Source: Paraburkholderia heleia NBRC 101817
GTDB taxonomy: Bacteria > Pseudomonadota > Gammaproteobacteria > Burkholderiales > Burkholderiaceae
Assembly: GCF_000739775.1 (NCBI RefSeq)
Contig: NZ_BBJH01000048.1
Span: forward strand, 1-64,000
Length of the DNA: 64,000 nucleotides
Direction of reading: 5' to 3'
Below are positions 40,773 to 49,591 of this stretch, piece after piece. The first letter of the stretch is position 1; each line of letters starts with the position of its first letter. The position numbers were made by a program, and so were the translations under genes. Below the pieces are notes generated by a model. The model was not told the DNA's origin. It did not search any database and saw nothing but the letters and a program-made list of their open reading frames with translations.

Positions 40773-42269
40773 ATGTCCGCCTCGCTCAAGGCCAAGATTG
40801 CCGAAGTGTTTGATGAACCCGGTTGCGACAAGAACCAGGGAAAAAACGAGAAGGAGCGCAAAAAGGGTTGCACCAAGCAGTTGTCGCCCGGCGCGGCGGC
40901 GGGCGGCTGTGCGTTCGATGGCGCGAAGATCGCATTGCAGCCGATCGTCGACGCCGCGCATCTCGTGCATGGGCCGATCGCGTGCGAGGGAAACTCATGG
41001 GACAACCGTCACGCCGCGTCGTCGGGCTCGACGCTTTACCGTACCGGCTTCACTACCGACATCAACGAGCTCGACGTGGTCTACGGCGGCGAGAAGCGGC
41101 TGTTCCGGAGCGTGCGGGAGATCATTGAGAAGTACGACCCACCCGCCGTATTTGTCTACCAGACCTGCGTGACCGCGCTGATCGGCGACGACATCGAGGC
41201 AGTCTGCAAGCGCGCGTCAGAGAAGTTCGGCAAACCGGTGATTCCGGTGAACTCACCTGGCTTCGCGGGGCCGAAGAACCTCGGCAACAAGCTCGGCGGC
41301 GAGGCGATTCTCGATTACGTGATCGGCACGCGCGAGCCGGAATATACGACGCCGTACGACATCAACATCATTGGCGAGTACAACCTGTCGGGCGAGCTGT
41401 GGCAGACGAAGCCGCTGCTCGACGCGCTCGGTATCCGCGTCCTTTCGTGCATTTCCGGCGACGGACGCTACAACGAGATCGCGAGCTCGCATCGCGCGAA
41501 AGTCAACATGATGGTGTGCTCGAAGTCGATGATCAACATCGCGACGAAAATGCAGCAGCGCTACGGCATTCCGTACTTCGAAGGTTCGTTTTACGGAATT
41601 GGCGACATGAGCGACACGCTGCGCCAGATCGCGAAGCTGCTGGTGCAGCAGGGTGCGCCCAAGGACCTGATCGGGCGTACCGAGTGCCTGATACAAGCCG
41701 AGGAAGCACGGGCCTGGGCGCGGATTGCCCGCTTTCGCGATCGGCTCGAAGGCAAGCGCGTGCTGCTGATCACCGGTGGCGTGAAGTCATGGTCGGTGGT
41801 CGCCGCGCTTCAGGAGGCCGGTCTCGAGATCGTCGGCACGAGCGTCAAGAAGAGCACGAAGGAAGACAAGGAGAAGATCAAGGAGATCATGGGCGACGAC
41901 GCGCACATGATCGACGACATGACGCCGCGTGAGATGTACAGCATGCTTCGCGACGCGAAGGCGGACATCATGCTCTCTGGCGGTCGCTCACAGTTCGTTG
42001 CACTGAAGGCGCGCATGCCGTGGCTCGACATCAACCAGGAGCGCCATCATCCCTACGGCGGCTACGAGGGCATTGTCGAACTGGTGCGTGAAATCGATCG
42101 CGCGATCTACAACCCGGTGTGGCAGCAGGTGCGCATTCCGGCACCGTGGGGTGAAGACGGGCAGACGCCCGGAGCTTTCGCATCTGCCTCGCCGGTTGTG
42201 CAGGCCGCGGCGCCGGTTGCAGGCGTGCATGCGTGGGCGATGGGCCTCGAGCCGGGCGTGGCGGCCTGA
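40773..42269 (+). CDS. nifE: NifE, FeMo-co scaffold alpha subunit
   Basis: This 498-aa NifD homologue forms the FeMo-co scaffold with NifN. Cluster ligands are near GGCAFDGAKI, HGPIACEGNSWDNRH and QTCVTALIGDD. A lysine-rich loop precedes the first Cys (KNEKERKKGCTKQ). The C-terminal tail (VVQAAAPVAGVHAW) is an alanine-rich addition. The first start is the ATG at 40773 with AGGAG before it. Confidence 0.97.
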   Translation: MSASLKAKIAEVFDEPGCDKNQGKNEKERKKGCTKQLSPGAAAGGCAFDGAKIALQPIVDAAHLVHGPIACEGNSWDNRHAASSGSTLYRTGFTTDINELDVVYGGEKRLFRSVREIIEKYDPPAVFVYQTCVTALIGDDIEAVCKRASEKFGKPVIPVNSPGFAGPKNLGNKLGGEAILDYVIGTREPEYTTPYDINIIGEYNLSGELWQTKPLLDALGIRVLSCISGDGRYNEIASSHRAKVNMMVCSKSMINIATKMQQRYGIPYFEGSFYGIGDMSDTLRQIAKLLVQQGAPKDLIGRTECLIQAEEARAWARIARFRDRLEGKRVLLITGGVKSWSVVAALQEAGLEIVGTSVKKSTKEDKEKIKEIMGDDAHMIDDMTPREMYSMLRDAKADIMLSGGRSQFVALKARMPWLDINQERHHPYGGYEGIVELVREIDRAIYNPVWQQVRIPAPWGEDGQTPGAFASASPVVQAAAPVAGVHAWAMGLEPGVAA

Positions 42270-42290
42270 ACGCGACGGAGAGCGAACATC

Positions 42291-43706
42291 ATGGCCATCG
42301 TCGTCGAATCGAAGAAAGCCTGTGCGGTCAATCCGCTGAAGATGAGTCAGCCGCTCGGTGCGAGCTTTGCGTTCATGGGGCTCGACGCCTGCATGCCGGT
42401 GATGCACGGCTCGCAGGGGTGCACGTCGTTCGGCCTCGTGCTGCTGGTGCGCCATTTCAAGGAGGCGATTCCGTTACAGACCACGGCGATGAACGAGGTC
42501 ACGACCATCCTTGGCGGATACGAGAACATCGAAACAGCGCTGCTGAACATCCGCAAGCGGGCAGCGCCGAAGATCATCGCAATCTGCTCGACGGGACTCA
42601 CCGAAACCAAGGGCGACGACGTGGAGGGCTATCTCGCCATGGTTCGCAAGCGCAAGCCCGAGCTCGACGACACAGAACTCGTGTACGTGTCCACGCCCGA
42701 CTATGTCGGCGGGTTCGAGGACGGCTACAGCCACGCCGTTACCGCTGTGGTGAACGCGATGGTCAAGCCGCTGCCGAGCGTCGCGCGGCAGGTCACGTTG
42801 CTGCCAGGCAGCCATCTTTCGCCTGGCGATATCGACGAGCTGCGCGAGATCGTCGGTATGTTCGGGCTCGATGCGATTGTCCTGCCGGACCTGTCCGGTT
42901 CGCTCGACGGCCACATCGCACCGGACTGGCGGGGTACGACGCTCGGTGGCACGACGCTGGAGCAGATTCGTGCAGCCGGCGCGTCGGCTTTCACGATCGG
43001 GGTGGGCGAGCAGACGCGCGAGGGAGCGCAGGCGTTGCAGGCGATTGCCGGCACGCCGTTCGAAATATTCGAGAGGCTCACCGGGCTCGAACCCAACGAC
43101 CGGCTGTTGCAGCGCCTCGCGCAATTGTCTGGCCGGCCTGTGCCCGCGAAGTACCGCCGGCAGCGCAGCCAGTTGCTCGACGCAATGCTCGACAGCCACT
43201 TCTACACCGGTGGCATCAAGGTGGCGCTCGGCGCCGAACCCGACCTGCTGCTCGCGCTCGGCGCGCTGCTGCACGAAATGGGCGCTGAGTTGAAAGTCTG
43301 CGTCAGCACGACCGCTTCATCATCGCACGCGCTGCTGCCGGCGACCGAGGTCGTGCTGGGCGACCTGGAAGACATGGAACGAGCCGCGGGCGACTGTGAT
43401 CTGCTGATCACGCATTCGCACGGCCGGCAGATGGCGGAGCGACTGGGCAAGCCGCTAATGCGCGTCGGCTTCCCCGTGTTCGATCGCGTAGGCAACGCAC
43501 ACCGCTGCCAGGTCGGCTACCGCGGCACGATGAACCTGATCTTCGAAATCGCGAACCTGATGATCGAGCAGATCGCCCATCACCGTCCGGGCGACTGGCC
43601 GTTGCCGCAATCGTCGGTCGATCTGGCAGCGCGCGATCCGTCGCGCGAAGTGAAGATTCCGGTCGTCACGGCCATGCCCGAACCCAACCAGGAGCACACA
43701 GCATGA
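42291..43706 (+). CDS. nifN: NifN, FeMo-co scaffold beta subunit
   Basis: This 471-aa NifK homologue has cysteines in CAVNPLKMSQPLGA, LDACMPVMHGSQGC and ICSTGLTETKGDD. It pairs with NifE to finish FeMo-co from NifB-co, molybdate and homocitrate. It starts 21 bp after nifE and overlaps nifX as ATGA. Confidence 0.97.
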   Translation: MAIVVESKKACAVNPLKMSQPLGASFAFMGLDACMPVMHGSQGCTSFGLVLLVRHFKEAIPLQTTAMNEVTTILGGYENIETALLNIRKRAAPKIIAICSTGLTETKGDDVEGYLAMVRKRKPELDDTELVYVSTPDYVGGFEDGYSHAVTAVVNAMVKPLPSVARQVTLLPGSHLSPGDIDELREIVGMFGLDAIVLPDLSGSLDGHIAPDWRGTTLGGTTLEQIRAAGASAFTIGVGEQTREGAQALQAIAGTPFEIFERLTGLEPNDRLLQRLAQLSGRPVPAKYRRQRSQLLDAMLDSHFYTGGIKVALGAEPDLLLALGALLHEMGAELKVCVSTTASSSHALLPATEVVLGDLEDMERAAGDCDLLITHSHGRQMAERLGKPLMRVGFPVFDRVGNAHRCQVGYRGTMNLIFEIANLMIEQIAHHRPGDWPLPQSSVDLAARDPSREVKIPVVTAMPEPNQEHTA

Positions 43707-44116
43707 AGATCGCTTTCGCGACCCAGGACCGGCAGCACGTCGACGCCCACTTTGGCTGGGCGAAGAGCATCGTGATCTACAACGTCACGCCCGGCGGGTA
43801 TGAGTTTGTTGAGGCATTCGACTTCGGCGGCAAGCTCGAGGAAGACGGCGACGAGGACAAGCTTGCGCCGAAGCTTGAAGCCGTAAAGGACTGCGCGATC
43901 CTGTACGTTGCCGCGATTGGTGGTTCAGGTGCCGCGCGCGTGGTGGCGCTGAAGATTCATCCGATCAAGGTGCCGCAGCCGGAACCCATCGAAGAGATTC
44001 TCGCCAGGCTGCTGGGCGTGCTCAAGGGCACACCGCCTCCATGGCTGCGCAAGGCGCTCGCGAAGGACGGCGAACGCACATACGATTTCGAAGACGACGA
44101 GGTATCTCATGGCTGA
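43703..44116 (+). CDS. nifX: NifX
   Basis: This 137-aa cofactor-binding protein of the NifX/NafY family has FATQDRQHVDAHFGWAKS near the start. It carries NifB-co or VK-cluster to NifEN. It overlaps nifN (ATGA) and the DUF269 gene by 8 bp. Confidence 0.95.
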   Translation: MKIAFATQDRQHVDAHFGWAKSIVIYNVTPGGYEFVEAFDFGGKLEEDGDEDKLAPKLEAVKDCAILYVAAIGGSGAARVVALKIHPIKVPQPEPIEEILARLLGVLKGTPPPWLRKALAKDGERTYDFEDDEVSHG

Positions 44117-44603
44117 AGCCATCACCGAGCACACGGCCGCGGACGCGGCCAGCGACGAGGCGCTGCTTGCAACGCCGTTCATCCAGCAACTTGTCAGGCA
44201 GATGCGCGCGCAGGATACCCACGGCACGTGGGAAGGCAGGACAGACCTGCAGTTGCTCAAGCCGTACATCCTGACGCCGGAGGAGCGTCGCGCGATTCCG
44301 ATCATGGGCGACCCGGACCCCGAGACCCTGTGGCATCTGGAGCTGTTCTACAACGCCATCGCGGTGGCGATCGAGCGCGAGACCGGGCAGATGGTGTCGC
44401 CCATGATGAAGATGAGCCACGAGGGATTCGGCCGCATGGTGCTGATCGCGGGGAGGCTCGTCGTCGTCAACAAGCAACTGCGCGACGTGCACCGCTTCGG
44501 CTTTCCTTCGCTTGCGAAACTGGCTGCGGCCGGAAGCGGGTTCCTGGCCGATGCCGTCGGGATGATCCGGGCCTATCCGGCCGTTGCGCAGTACGGCGCC
44601 TGA
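44109..44603 (+). CDS. NifX-associated protein (DUF269)
   Basis: This 164-aa protein of the DUF269/NifX-associated family has FIQQLVRQMRAQDTHGTWEG and PIMGDPDPETLWHLELFYNA. It is very often located directly after nifX; its biochemistry is unknown. It overlaps nifX by 8 bp. Confidence 0.93.
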   Translation: MAEAITEHTAADAASDEALLATPFIQQLVRQMRAQDTHGTWEGRTDLQLLKPYILTPEERRAIPIMGDPDPETLWHLELFYNAIAVAIERETGQMVSPMMKMSHEGFGRMVLIAGRLVVVNKQLRDVHRFGFPSLAKLAAAGSGFLADAVGMIRAYPAVAQYGA

Positions 44604-44617
44604 GCAGGGAGCACACG

Positions 44618-44815
44618 ATGACCGATGCTGTCGAACTGAAGGCGCGTTTGAAGAAGCTCAACGCGCAGGCCACGCAGGCGAAGATGGATCTGCACGACCT
44701 GTCCGAGGAACTGCCGACGAACTGGGAGCAGATTCTCACCGTCGCGCAGCGTTGCCACGATGCGCACGCCGCGTTGATGGAAGCGCGCAAGGCCGCCGCC
44801 GCGGCTTGCGCGTAA
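44618..44815 (+). CDS. DUF683 (CCE_0567-type) protein
   Basis: This 65-aa helical hairpin, ELKARLKKLNAQATQAKMDL, then LPTNWEQILTVAQRCHDA, is the DUF683 domain that follows DUF269 in many nif clusters. It is a small coiled-coil-like homooligomer. A 14-bp gap separates it from the previous gene. Confidence 0.92.
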   Translation: MTDAVELKARLKKLNAQATQAKMDLHDLSEELPTNWEQILTVAQRCHDAHAALMEARKAAAAACA

Positions 44816-44836
44816 CCCCGCTCGCAGGAGGCAAAG

Positions 44837-45142
44837 ATGAGCGATACCTTCAGCGTGAAGCTGCCGAGCGGTGAGACCTGGACGCCGACTTTCGTGTCCA
44901 CACTCGACGAGCAGAAGTGCATTGGCTGCGGCCGGTGCTTCAAGGTCTGCCCGAGGGGTGTGCTGGAGCTCGTGGGGCTCGACGAGGAGGGCGCGCACGT
45001 CGCGCTCGACGGCGAGGACGAAGACGACGAATACGAAAAGAAAGTCATGACCATCGCCCACCGGGAACTGTGCATCGGTTGTACCGCCTGCGCGAAGATC
45101 TGTCCGAAGAAGTGCTACACGCATTCGGCGGCGCATGTCTGA
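44837..45142 (+). CDS. fdxB: Nif-specific ferredoxin III (FdxB)
   Basis: This 101-aa ferredoxin has ligands C28, C31, C34, C38 (CIGCGRCFKVC) and C79, C82, C85, C89 (CIGCTACAKIC) plus C93. An acidic insertion (DGEDEDDEYEKK) separates the clusters. It is the FdxB type that sits beside nifQ. Its stop overlaps the nifQ start. Confidence 0.94.
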   Translation: MSDTFSVKLPSGETWTPTFVSTLDEQKCIGCGRCFKVCPRGVLELVGLDEEGAHVALDGEDEDDEYEKKVMTIAHRELCIGCTACAKICPKKCYTHSAAHV

Positions 45143-45722
45143 GCATGCCGTCATGGATTTTCACGCCACGTTGATGCGCCATGCGGTGAATCCAGGAGAC
45201 CCCACCGTACTGGCCCTAGCGGGTGTATTGTCGGGCGCCTTCGATCAATACGGAGCGCTCGTGCTGCCGATCCGGGGACTCGATGCGAGCAAGACCCGCT
45301 GGCTGCTCTCGCACTGGTTCCCAGGAAGCGATGCCGTGTTGCCGTTCGCACGGGAGGGGATGGACGGTATGTCGCGGCGCGGGTCGCGTTACGACGAGGT
45401 GGAAGATCTGGTGACGCTGTTCAAGGACCACGCCGATCCCGGTGCCGGTACGGCCGAGGAGACTGAATGCATTGCCCATGCGCTGGCCGGCGCGTGCCTG
45501 GGCGCCAATCATCTGTGGCAGGACCTGCAACTGCCTTCGCGACGCGAACTCTCTGCTTTGCTCGGCTACTGGTTTCCACGGCTTGCCGCCAAAAATACCC
45601 ATGACATGAAGTGGAAAAAGTTCTTTTACAAGCAATTGTGCGAACGGGAAGGACTGCTTGTCTGCAAGGCGCCGAGCTGTGGCGTGTGCTCGGACTACGC
45701 GCACTGTTTCGGGCCGGAGTAG
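45135..45722 (+). CDS. nifQ: NifQ, Mo-Fe-S donor for FeMo-co
   Basis: This 195-aa protein has the NifQ cysteine motif C177-x4-C182-x2-C185-x5-C191 (CKAPSCGVCSDYAHC). It delivers molybdenum to NifEN. Position after fdxB and before the mod region suits a Mo-entry role. It overlaps fdxB by 8 bp. It is the last gene of the nifE operon. Confidence 0.96.
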   Translation: MSEHAVMDFHATLMRHAVNPGDPTVLALAGVLSGAFDQYGALVLPIRGLDASKTRWLLSHWFPGSDAVLPFAREGMDGMSRRGSRYDEVEDLVTLFKDHADPGAGTAEETECIAHALAGACLGANHLWQDLQLPSRRELSALLGYWFPRLAAKNTHDMKWKKFFYKQLCEREGLLVCKAPSCGVCSDYAHCFGPE

Positions 45723-45738
45723 GCCGGCTCGGTGATCC

Positions 45739-45754
45739 AGGCGTAGTCCTTGCT
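45739..45754 (+). promoter_or_regulatory. Possible sigma-54 element before globin-like gene
   Basis: AGGCGTAGTCCTTGCT keeps GG/GC with correct spacing, but the first T is A and the -24 body is weak. It lies 14 bp upstream of the Mo-box. I see it as a weak candidate only. Confidence 0.3.
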
Positions 45755-45767
45755 TCGTTCTGGTTGC

Positions 45768-45792
45768 CGTTATGTATTTCGGTATATAACCG
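45768..45792. promoter_or_regulatory. Mo-box (ModE-type binding site)
   Basis: CGTTATGTA-TTTCGG-TATATAACCG is an inverted repeat of 8 bp arms (7 of 8 matching) around six bases. This is the form of ModE/Mo-responsive boxes (GTTATATA-N6-TATATAAC). A ModE gene is at 50385. The box lies 29 bp before the globin-like gene ATG and 46 bp after the nifQ stop. Confidence 0.6.
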
Positions 45793-45820
45793 ACAAACTG
45801 GACACGATATCCGACACGCC

Positions 45821-46438
45821 ATGGACCCAACATCTGAAGGCGCGCCGCGGGCGCGCTGGACACCTTGTACGCGCGCCTGTTACCGGACATTGCACTGGCC
45901 TGTGGCGCATGCGTCCCGCGATCGGCCTGTGCAGGGCATGCGAGCCGTCTGCGCGCCACTGCCGGCGCCGTCGCACCGCCTGCTTGCGATCTGTGCGGAA
46001 GCCGGTCTGCGCGAGCTGGTGCGGCAGCACATGAGGCGCATGCGTACGACGCCGCTCTTCGCGCATGCGGGCGATTGCTTCGACTGTGTGACCGAGCGCG
46101 TGGCGGACTATGTTGTCGAGGCCTGCGGAGGGCCGCTCTACTACAGTCAGCGCCATGCGCATCTGCAGGCGGGGGCGGGGCTCCCGCTGCTGCTCGACGA
46201 GGAAGGGCGGGAACTATGGCTGGTGCAACTGTGGCATGCGTTCGACGACGTGAACTTTCCGCCCGCGCTACGCGCGGACTTCTGGGGTTGGGCCGAACCG
46301 CTGTCCGTGCAGTTGCTTGCACCGCGCGCGCGTCATGAGGCGCTTAGCCGTTATACGTATGACACGGTACGCAGCTGGTTCACGACGTCGACGTCACGGG
46401 CGCGTTCGCTGGACGATGAAGCATCATGGCAGCGCTGA
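45821..46438 (+). CDS. Globin-like protein with unclear haem ligand
   Basis: This 205-aa protein has a globin-like region from about residue 60 to 170. The stretch RELWLVQLWHAFDDVNFPPALRADF lines up with RDAWLSCMRAALDETGTAPALRDEL of the truncated haemoglobin at 34649, so the family relation is clear. But the proximal His of that protein lies 13 residues before the shared Trp, and here this residue is G120. H112 or H114 might take over, but only with a gap. The N-terminal 50 residues are of low complexity; a start at 45938 is possible. It overlaps the DUF2325 gene. Confidence 0.6.
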   Translation: MDPTSEGAPRARWTPCTRACYRTLHWPVAHASRDRPVQGMRAVCAPLPAPSHRLLAICAEAGLRELVRQHMRRMRTTPLFAHAGDCFDCVTERVADYVVEACGGPLYYSQRHAHLQAGAGLPLLLDEEGRELWLVQLWHAFDDVNFPPALRADFWGWAEPLSVQLLAPRARHEALSRYTYDTVRSWFTTSTSRARSLDDEASWQR

Positions 46439-46977
46439 CTGGAGCAGGCCGCCCGGAATGCGGGCGCACGGCTGTGAACCACGCCGCCCCGATCACGGCC
46501 ACGGAAGCGGACGTTGAGCGACTGCGGGCGCACGTCGCCAGTCTGGCGCATGAGTTGCAATGGATCGAACGGACGTTGCTCGACAGCGGCACGATCGACG
46601 CGTTGCTGCGCGGGCGGCGTTTCGTCTACGTCGGTGGCCGGCCCCGGAGCAACGCGGTGTTGCGCGAGTGGCTGGCGCGCGCCGGAGGCGTGTTCGTGCA
46701 TCACGTCGCGCTGATCGACGTGGATCCCGGCGACCGGGCGACCCGGTTTGCCGCGCTGTTGCCGCGCACGGATGCGGTGCTGTGCCCGCTCGACACCATC
46801 GACCCCGGGTCCCTCGCCGCGCTGCGCAACATCTGTGCACGCCACGGCGTCCCGTGGGTGGCGCTGCGCACGTCGAACCTGGCGAGCTTTGTCGCCGGGC
46901 TGGCGCGGGCGGATCATCGGAGGCAACGGCTTGCAGCGCTGCCGCCATTCGCACACGGGTGCCGCAGGCTGCGCTGA
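46426..46977 (+). CDS. DUF2325-domain protein
   Basis: This 183-aa protein contains a DUF2325-like domain (FVYVGGRPRSNAVLREWLAR...). It has an N-terminal helical section with a heptad pattern (VERLRAHVASLAHELQWIER), suggesting dimerisation. It overlaps the globin-like gene by 13 bp. The function is unknown; it sits with a globin-like gene and an LLM flavoprotein. Confidence 0.7.
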   Translation: MAALTGAGRPECGRTAVNHAAPITATEADVERLRAHVASLAHELQWIERTLLDSGTIDALLRGRRFVYVGGRPRSNAVLREWLARAGGVFVHHVALIDVDPGDRATRFAALLPRTDAVLCPLDTIDPGSLAALRNICARHGVPWVALRTSNLASFVAGLARADHRRQRLAALPPFAHGCRRLR

Positions 46978-47050
46978 GTGTGCCTGCGGATTGTCTGGTT
47001 CCGGCGTTTCACCGGAGCCAAACGACGACTTGAATCGGTGAAGCCACAAA

Positions 47051-48037
47051 ATGTCGGAATTACTACAACGCTATGGTGTGTTTCTGAACGTCGAGAACCC
47101 CGACAACGACGCACGCGACGCGCTCCGGCAGACTGTTCGGACCGGCGTCGAGGCGGAGCAGATGGGGTTCCACGACGTCTGGGTGGCCGAGCACCACTAC
47201 AGTCCGTTCGCGATCGGCAGCGCGCTGACCGTGCTGCTTTCACACATCGCGGCGCTGACGTCGACGATCCGGCTCGGCAGCGGCGCATCGTTGCTCGCAC
47301 TGAACGACCCGCTGCGCGTTGCGGAAGATATCGCTGCACTCGACCTGCTGAGCGGCGGGCGCATCGAGTTCGGTGTCGCGCGCGGTGGGCCGTTTCCGGA
47401 GCAGTATCGTCCCTCGGGGATCCAGTCCGCGGATGTCGCGCGCGAACGCATGCATGAGGCGCTCGATTTGATCCGGCGGCTATGGAGCGAGCCGCAAACA
47501 CATTTCGACGGACGCTTCTTCCGGTATGAAGATGTCGCAGTCTATCCGCGTCCGTTGCAGCGCCCGATGCCAGTCTGGCTCGCGAGCCTTGCTGGGGACT
47601 CACTGCGCATTGCTGCGGAGCACGGCTATGGCCTGATGGCGACGCCTTCTTCGGATCTCGGTCAAATTGCGGAGCAGGTGGCCGACGAGCGTACGCGGCG
47701 CGGCGCCTTTCCGTTTGCGATCGCGCGTTTTTTTCATTGCGATAACGATAGCCGTCGCGCGATCGAGCACGGTGTCGCGGCAGTGCGCGCGTATCCCCGT
47801 CTGATGGGCGTGCGGTTCCCGCCGGGCAAGCTGCCACCTATGTTCTCGCCGGACGCAACGGAAGCGGTGATCCTCGCGAACGCGATCATCGGCGATCCAG
47901 GGCAGTGTGTGGCGCGCGCGAAAGAGCTGGGCGAACGGCTCGGCCCGCACCGGCTGCTGCTCAAGCCCGCCACACACGATGCCCACGAGGCGCGCGCCTC
48001 GCTCGCACGGTTCGCTTGTGCGGCGGGACTGATCTGA
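47051..48037 (+). CDS. LLM-class flavin-dependent oxidoreductase
   Basis: This 328-aa protein of the bacterial-luciferase-like family has VWVAEHHYSPFAIGSALTVL, then GGRIEFGVARGG in the F420/FMN-binding barrel. It probably uses FMNH2 and O2 or a substrate unknown here. It lies 73 bp after the DUF2325 gene and 97 bp before modB. In nif clusters a similar gene often lies beside mod genes. Confidence 0.85.
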   Translation: MSELLQRYGVFLNVENPDNDARDALRQTVRTGVEAEQMGFHDVWVAEHHYSPFAIGSALTVLLSHIAALTSTIRLGSGASLLALNDPLRVAEDIAALDLLSGGRIEFGVARGGPFPEQYRPSGIQSADVARERMHEALDLIRRLWSEPQTHFDGRFFRYEDVAVYPRPLQRPMPVWLASLAGDSLRIAAEHGYGLMATPSSDLGQIAEQVADERTRRGAFPFAIARFFHCDNDSRRAIEHGVAAVRAYPRLMGVRFPPGKLPPMFSPDATEAVILANAIIGDPGQCVARAKELGERLGPHRLLLKPATHDAHEARASLARFACAAGLI

Positions 48038-48076
48038 TCCGACGGGCGTACTCCTGCGGCAGCACCGGCCCACGAA

Positions 48077-48092
48077 TGGCCCACATCTTGCA
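48077..48092 (+). promoter_or_regulatory. Sigma-54 promoter of modBACE
   Basis: TGGCCCACATCTTGCA matches TGGC-N7-TTGCA with correct GG-GC spacing and lies 43 bp upstream of the modB ATG. No Mo-box is near it. It would put molybdate uptake under NifA/RpoN control. Confidence 0.6.
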
Positions 48093-48134
48093 ACAGGTGA
48101 TGTGAAGCCTGATTCACAACGTGGAGTGTCGGTA

Positions 48135-48809
48135 ATGTCGGATTCCCTTCATCGGATGGACTGGTCGCCGTTCTGGTTGTCGCTGCGCGTCGCGGGTGTC
48201 GCGACAGTGTTTGCACTCGTCGCCGGGATTGCCCTCGGCTGGTTGTTCGCGCGCCGGCGCTTCCCCGGCAGCGCCGTCGTCGAAGCTGTCTGCATGCTGC
48301 CGCTCGTGTTGCCGCCGACCGTGATCGGCTATGCGTTGCTGGTCGCGGCCGGGCGGCGAAGCGTTGTCGGCGGTTGGCTCTACCGGCAGGCCGGCTACAC
48401 GATCGTCTTCAACTGGCACGGCGCTGTGCTCGCGTCGGCGATCGTCGCGTTGCCGCTCGTGCTGAAGTCCGCGAACGCGGCGTTCGCGGGCGTGGACCGT
48501 TCGCTCGAGGCCGCAGCGCGGACGCTGCGACAGTCGCAGTGGTCGGTGTTCGTGCGCGTCACGCTGCCGCTCGCGTGGCCCGGTATCCTTGCCGGCACGC
48601 TGCTCGCGTTTGCACGCGCGATGGGTGAGTTCGGTGCGACGCTGATGGTGGCGGGCGACATCCCGCATCAGACGCAGACGCTGTCGATGTCGATCTACGA
48701 CGCGATGCAGGACGGCCGCGATCAGGCTGCGTTGTTGCTGGTGTTCGTCACGTCGATCCTGTCCATCGCAGTGCTCGTGCTGTCTGGCCGCTTTCTTTCC
48801 CTTCGCTGA
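48135..48809 (+). CDS. modB: ModB, molybdate ABC transporter permease
   Basis: This 224-aa permease has about five to six membrane helices and the EAA-like loop SLEAAARTLRQSQWSVFVRV. The ATG at 48135 was preferred over the longer frame. It is first in the mod operon (order B-A-C-E, unlike the usual A-B-C). Confidence 0.94.
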   Translation: MSDSLHRMDWSPFWLSLRVAGVATVFALVAGIALGWLFARRRFPGSAVVEAVCMLPLVLPPTVIGYALLVAAGRRSVVGGWLYRQAGYTIVFNWHGAVLASAIVALPLVLKSANAAFAGVDRSLEAAARTLRQSQWSVFVRVTLPLAWPGILAGTLLAFARAMGEFGATLMVAGDIPHQTQTLSMSIYDAMQDGRDQAALLLVFVTSILSIAVLVLSGRFLSLR

Positions 48810-48826
48810 CTTCGTGGAGCCCTTTC

Positions 48827-49579
48827 GTGAAACGTCTTCTCGCCTCCCTGTTCGTCGGTCTGGTCGCGGCAGCGCCGTGTGTCGCGTTCGCGCAGCAGCT
48901 GACCGTTTCTGCCGCAGCCAGCCTGACCGACGCGTTCAAGGAGGTGGGCGCGAAGTTCGAGGCGACACACCCGGATGTATCGGTACGCTTCAACTTCGGT
49001 GCGTCGGGCATGCTGTTGCAGCAGATCCGTCAAGGCGCGCCGGTCGACGTGTTCGCGAGCGCCGATGAGCAGACTGTCACGCGCGGCGTCGATGCCGGGC
49101 TGTTCGACGAATCCACGCGCCGCGATTTCGCGACGAACGCGCTGGTGCTGATCGTGCCGGCCGCACAGGGTTCGCCGGTGAAGAGCGTGATGGACCTGTC
49201 GAATCCGGCGGTGCGGCGGATCGCCATCGGCAAGGTGTCGACCGTGCCGGTAGGCCGCTACACGCAACAGGCGCTCGAAAAGGCGATGCTGTGGGATGCG
49301 CTTGCGCCGAAGTTTGCGCAGGCAGACAGCGTGCGTCAGGTACTGGATTACGTCTCCCGGGGGGAAGCCGACGCGGGCTTCGTCTATCGCACCGACGCCG
49401 CGCTGATGCCAGGCAAGGTCGAGATCGTGCAGGCGGTTGGTGGACACGATCCGGTGACCTACCCGGTCATCGCGGTCAGCGCAAGCCGCGAAAAGGCGCT
49501 CGCGAAGGCGTTCCTGGACTATCTGCTGACGCCTTCTGCGCAGGATATCCTGAAGCGCTACGGCTTCTCGCAGTCCTGA
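48827..49579 (+). CDS. modA: ModA, molybdate-binding protein
   Basis: This 250-aa periplasmic protein has a Sec signal peptide (cleavage near VAFA-QQ) and the pattern LTVSAAASLTDAFKEVGAKF. The SS/AT-type oxyanion pocket is FGASGMLLQQIRQGAP. It lies 17 bp after modB. Confidence 0.95.
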   Translation: MKRLLASLFVGLVAAAPCVAFAQQLTVSAAASLTDAFKEVGAKFEATHPDVSVRFNFGASGMLLQQIRQGAPVDVFASADEQTVTRGVDAGLFDESTRRDFATNALVLIVPAAQGSPVKSVMDLSNPAVRRIAIGKVSTVPVGRYTQQALEKAMLWDALAPKFAQADSVRQVLDYVSRGEADAGFVYRTDAALMPGKVEIVQAVGGHDPVTYPVIAVSASREKALAKAFLDYLLTPSAQDILKRYGFSQS

Positions 49580-49591
49580 CGCCGCCGCACG

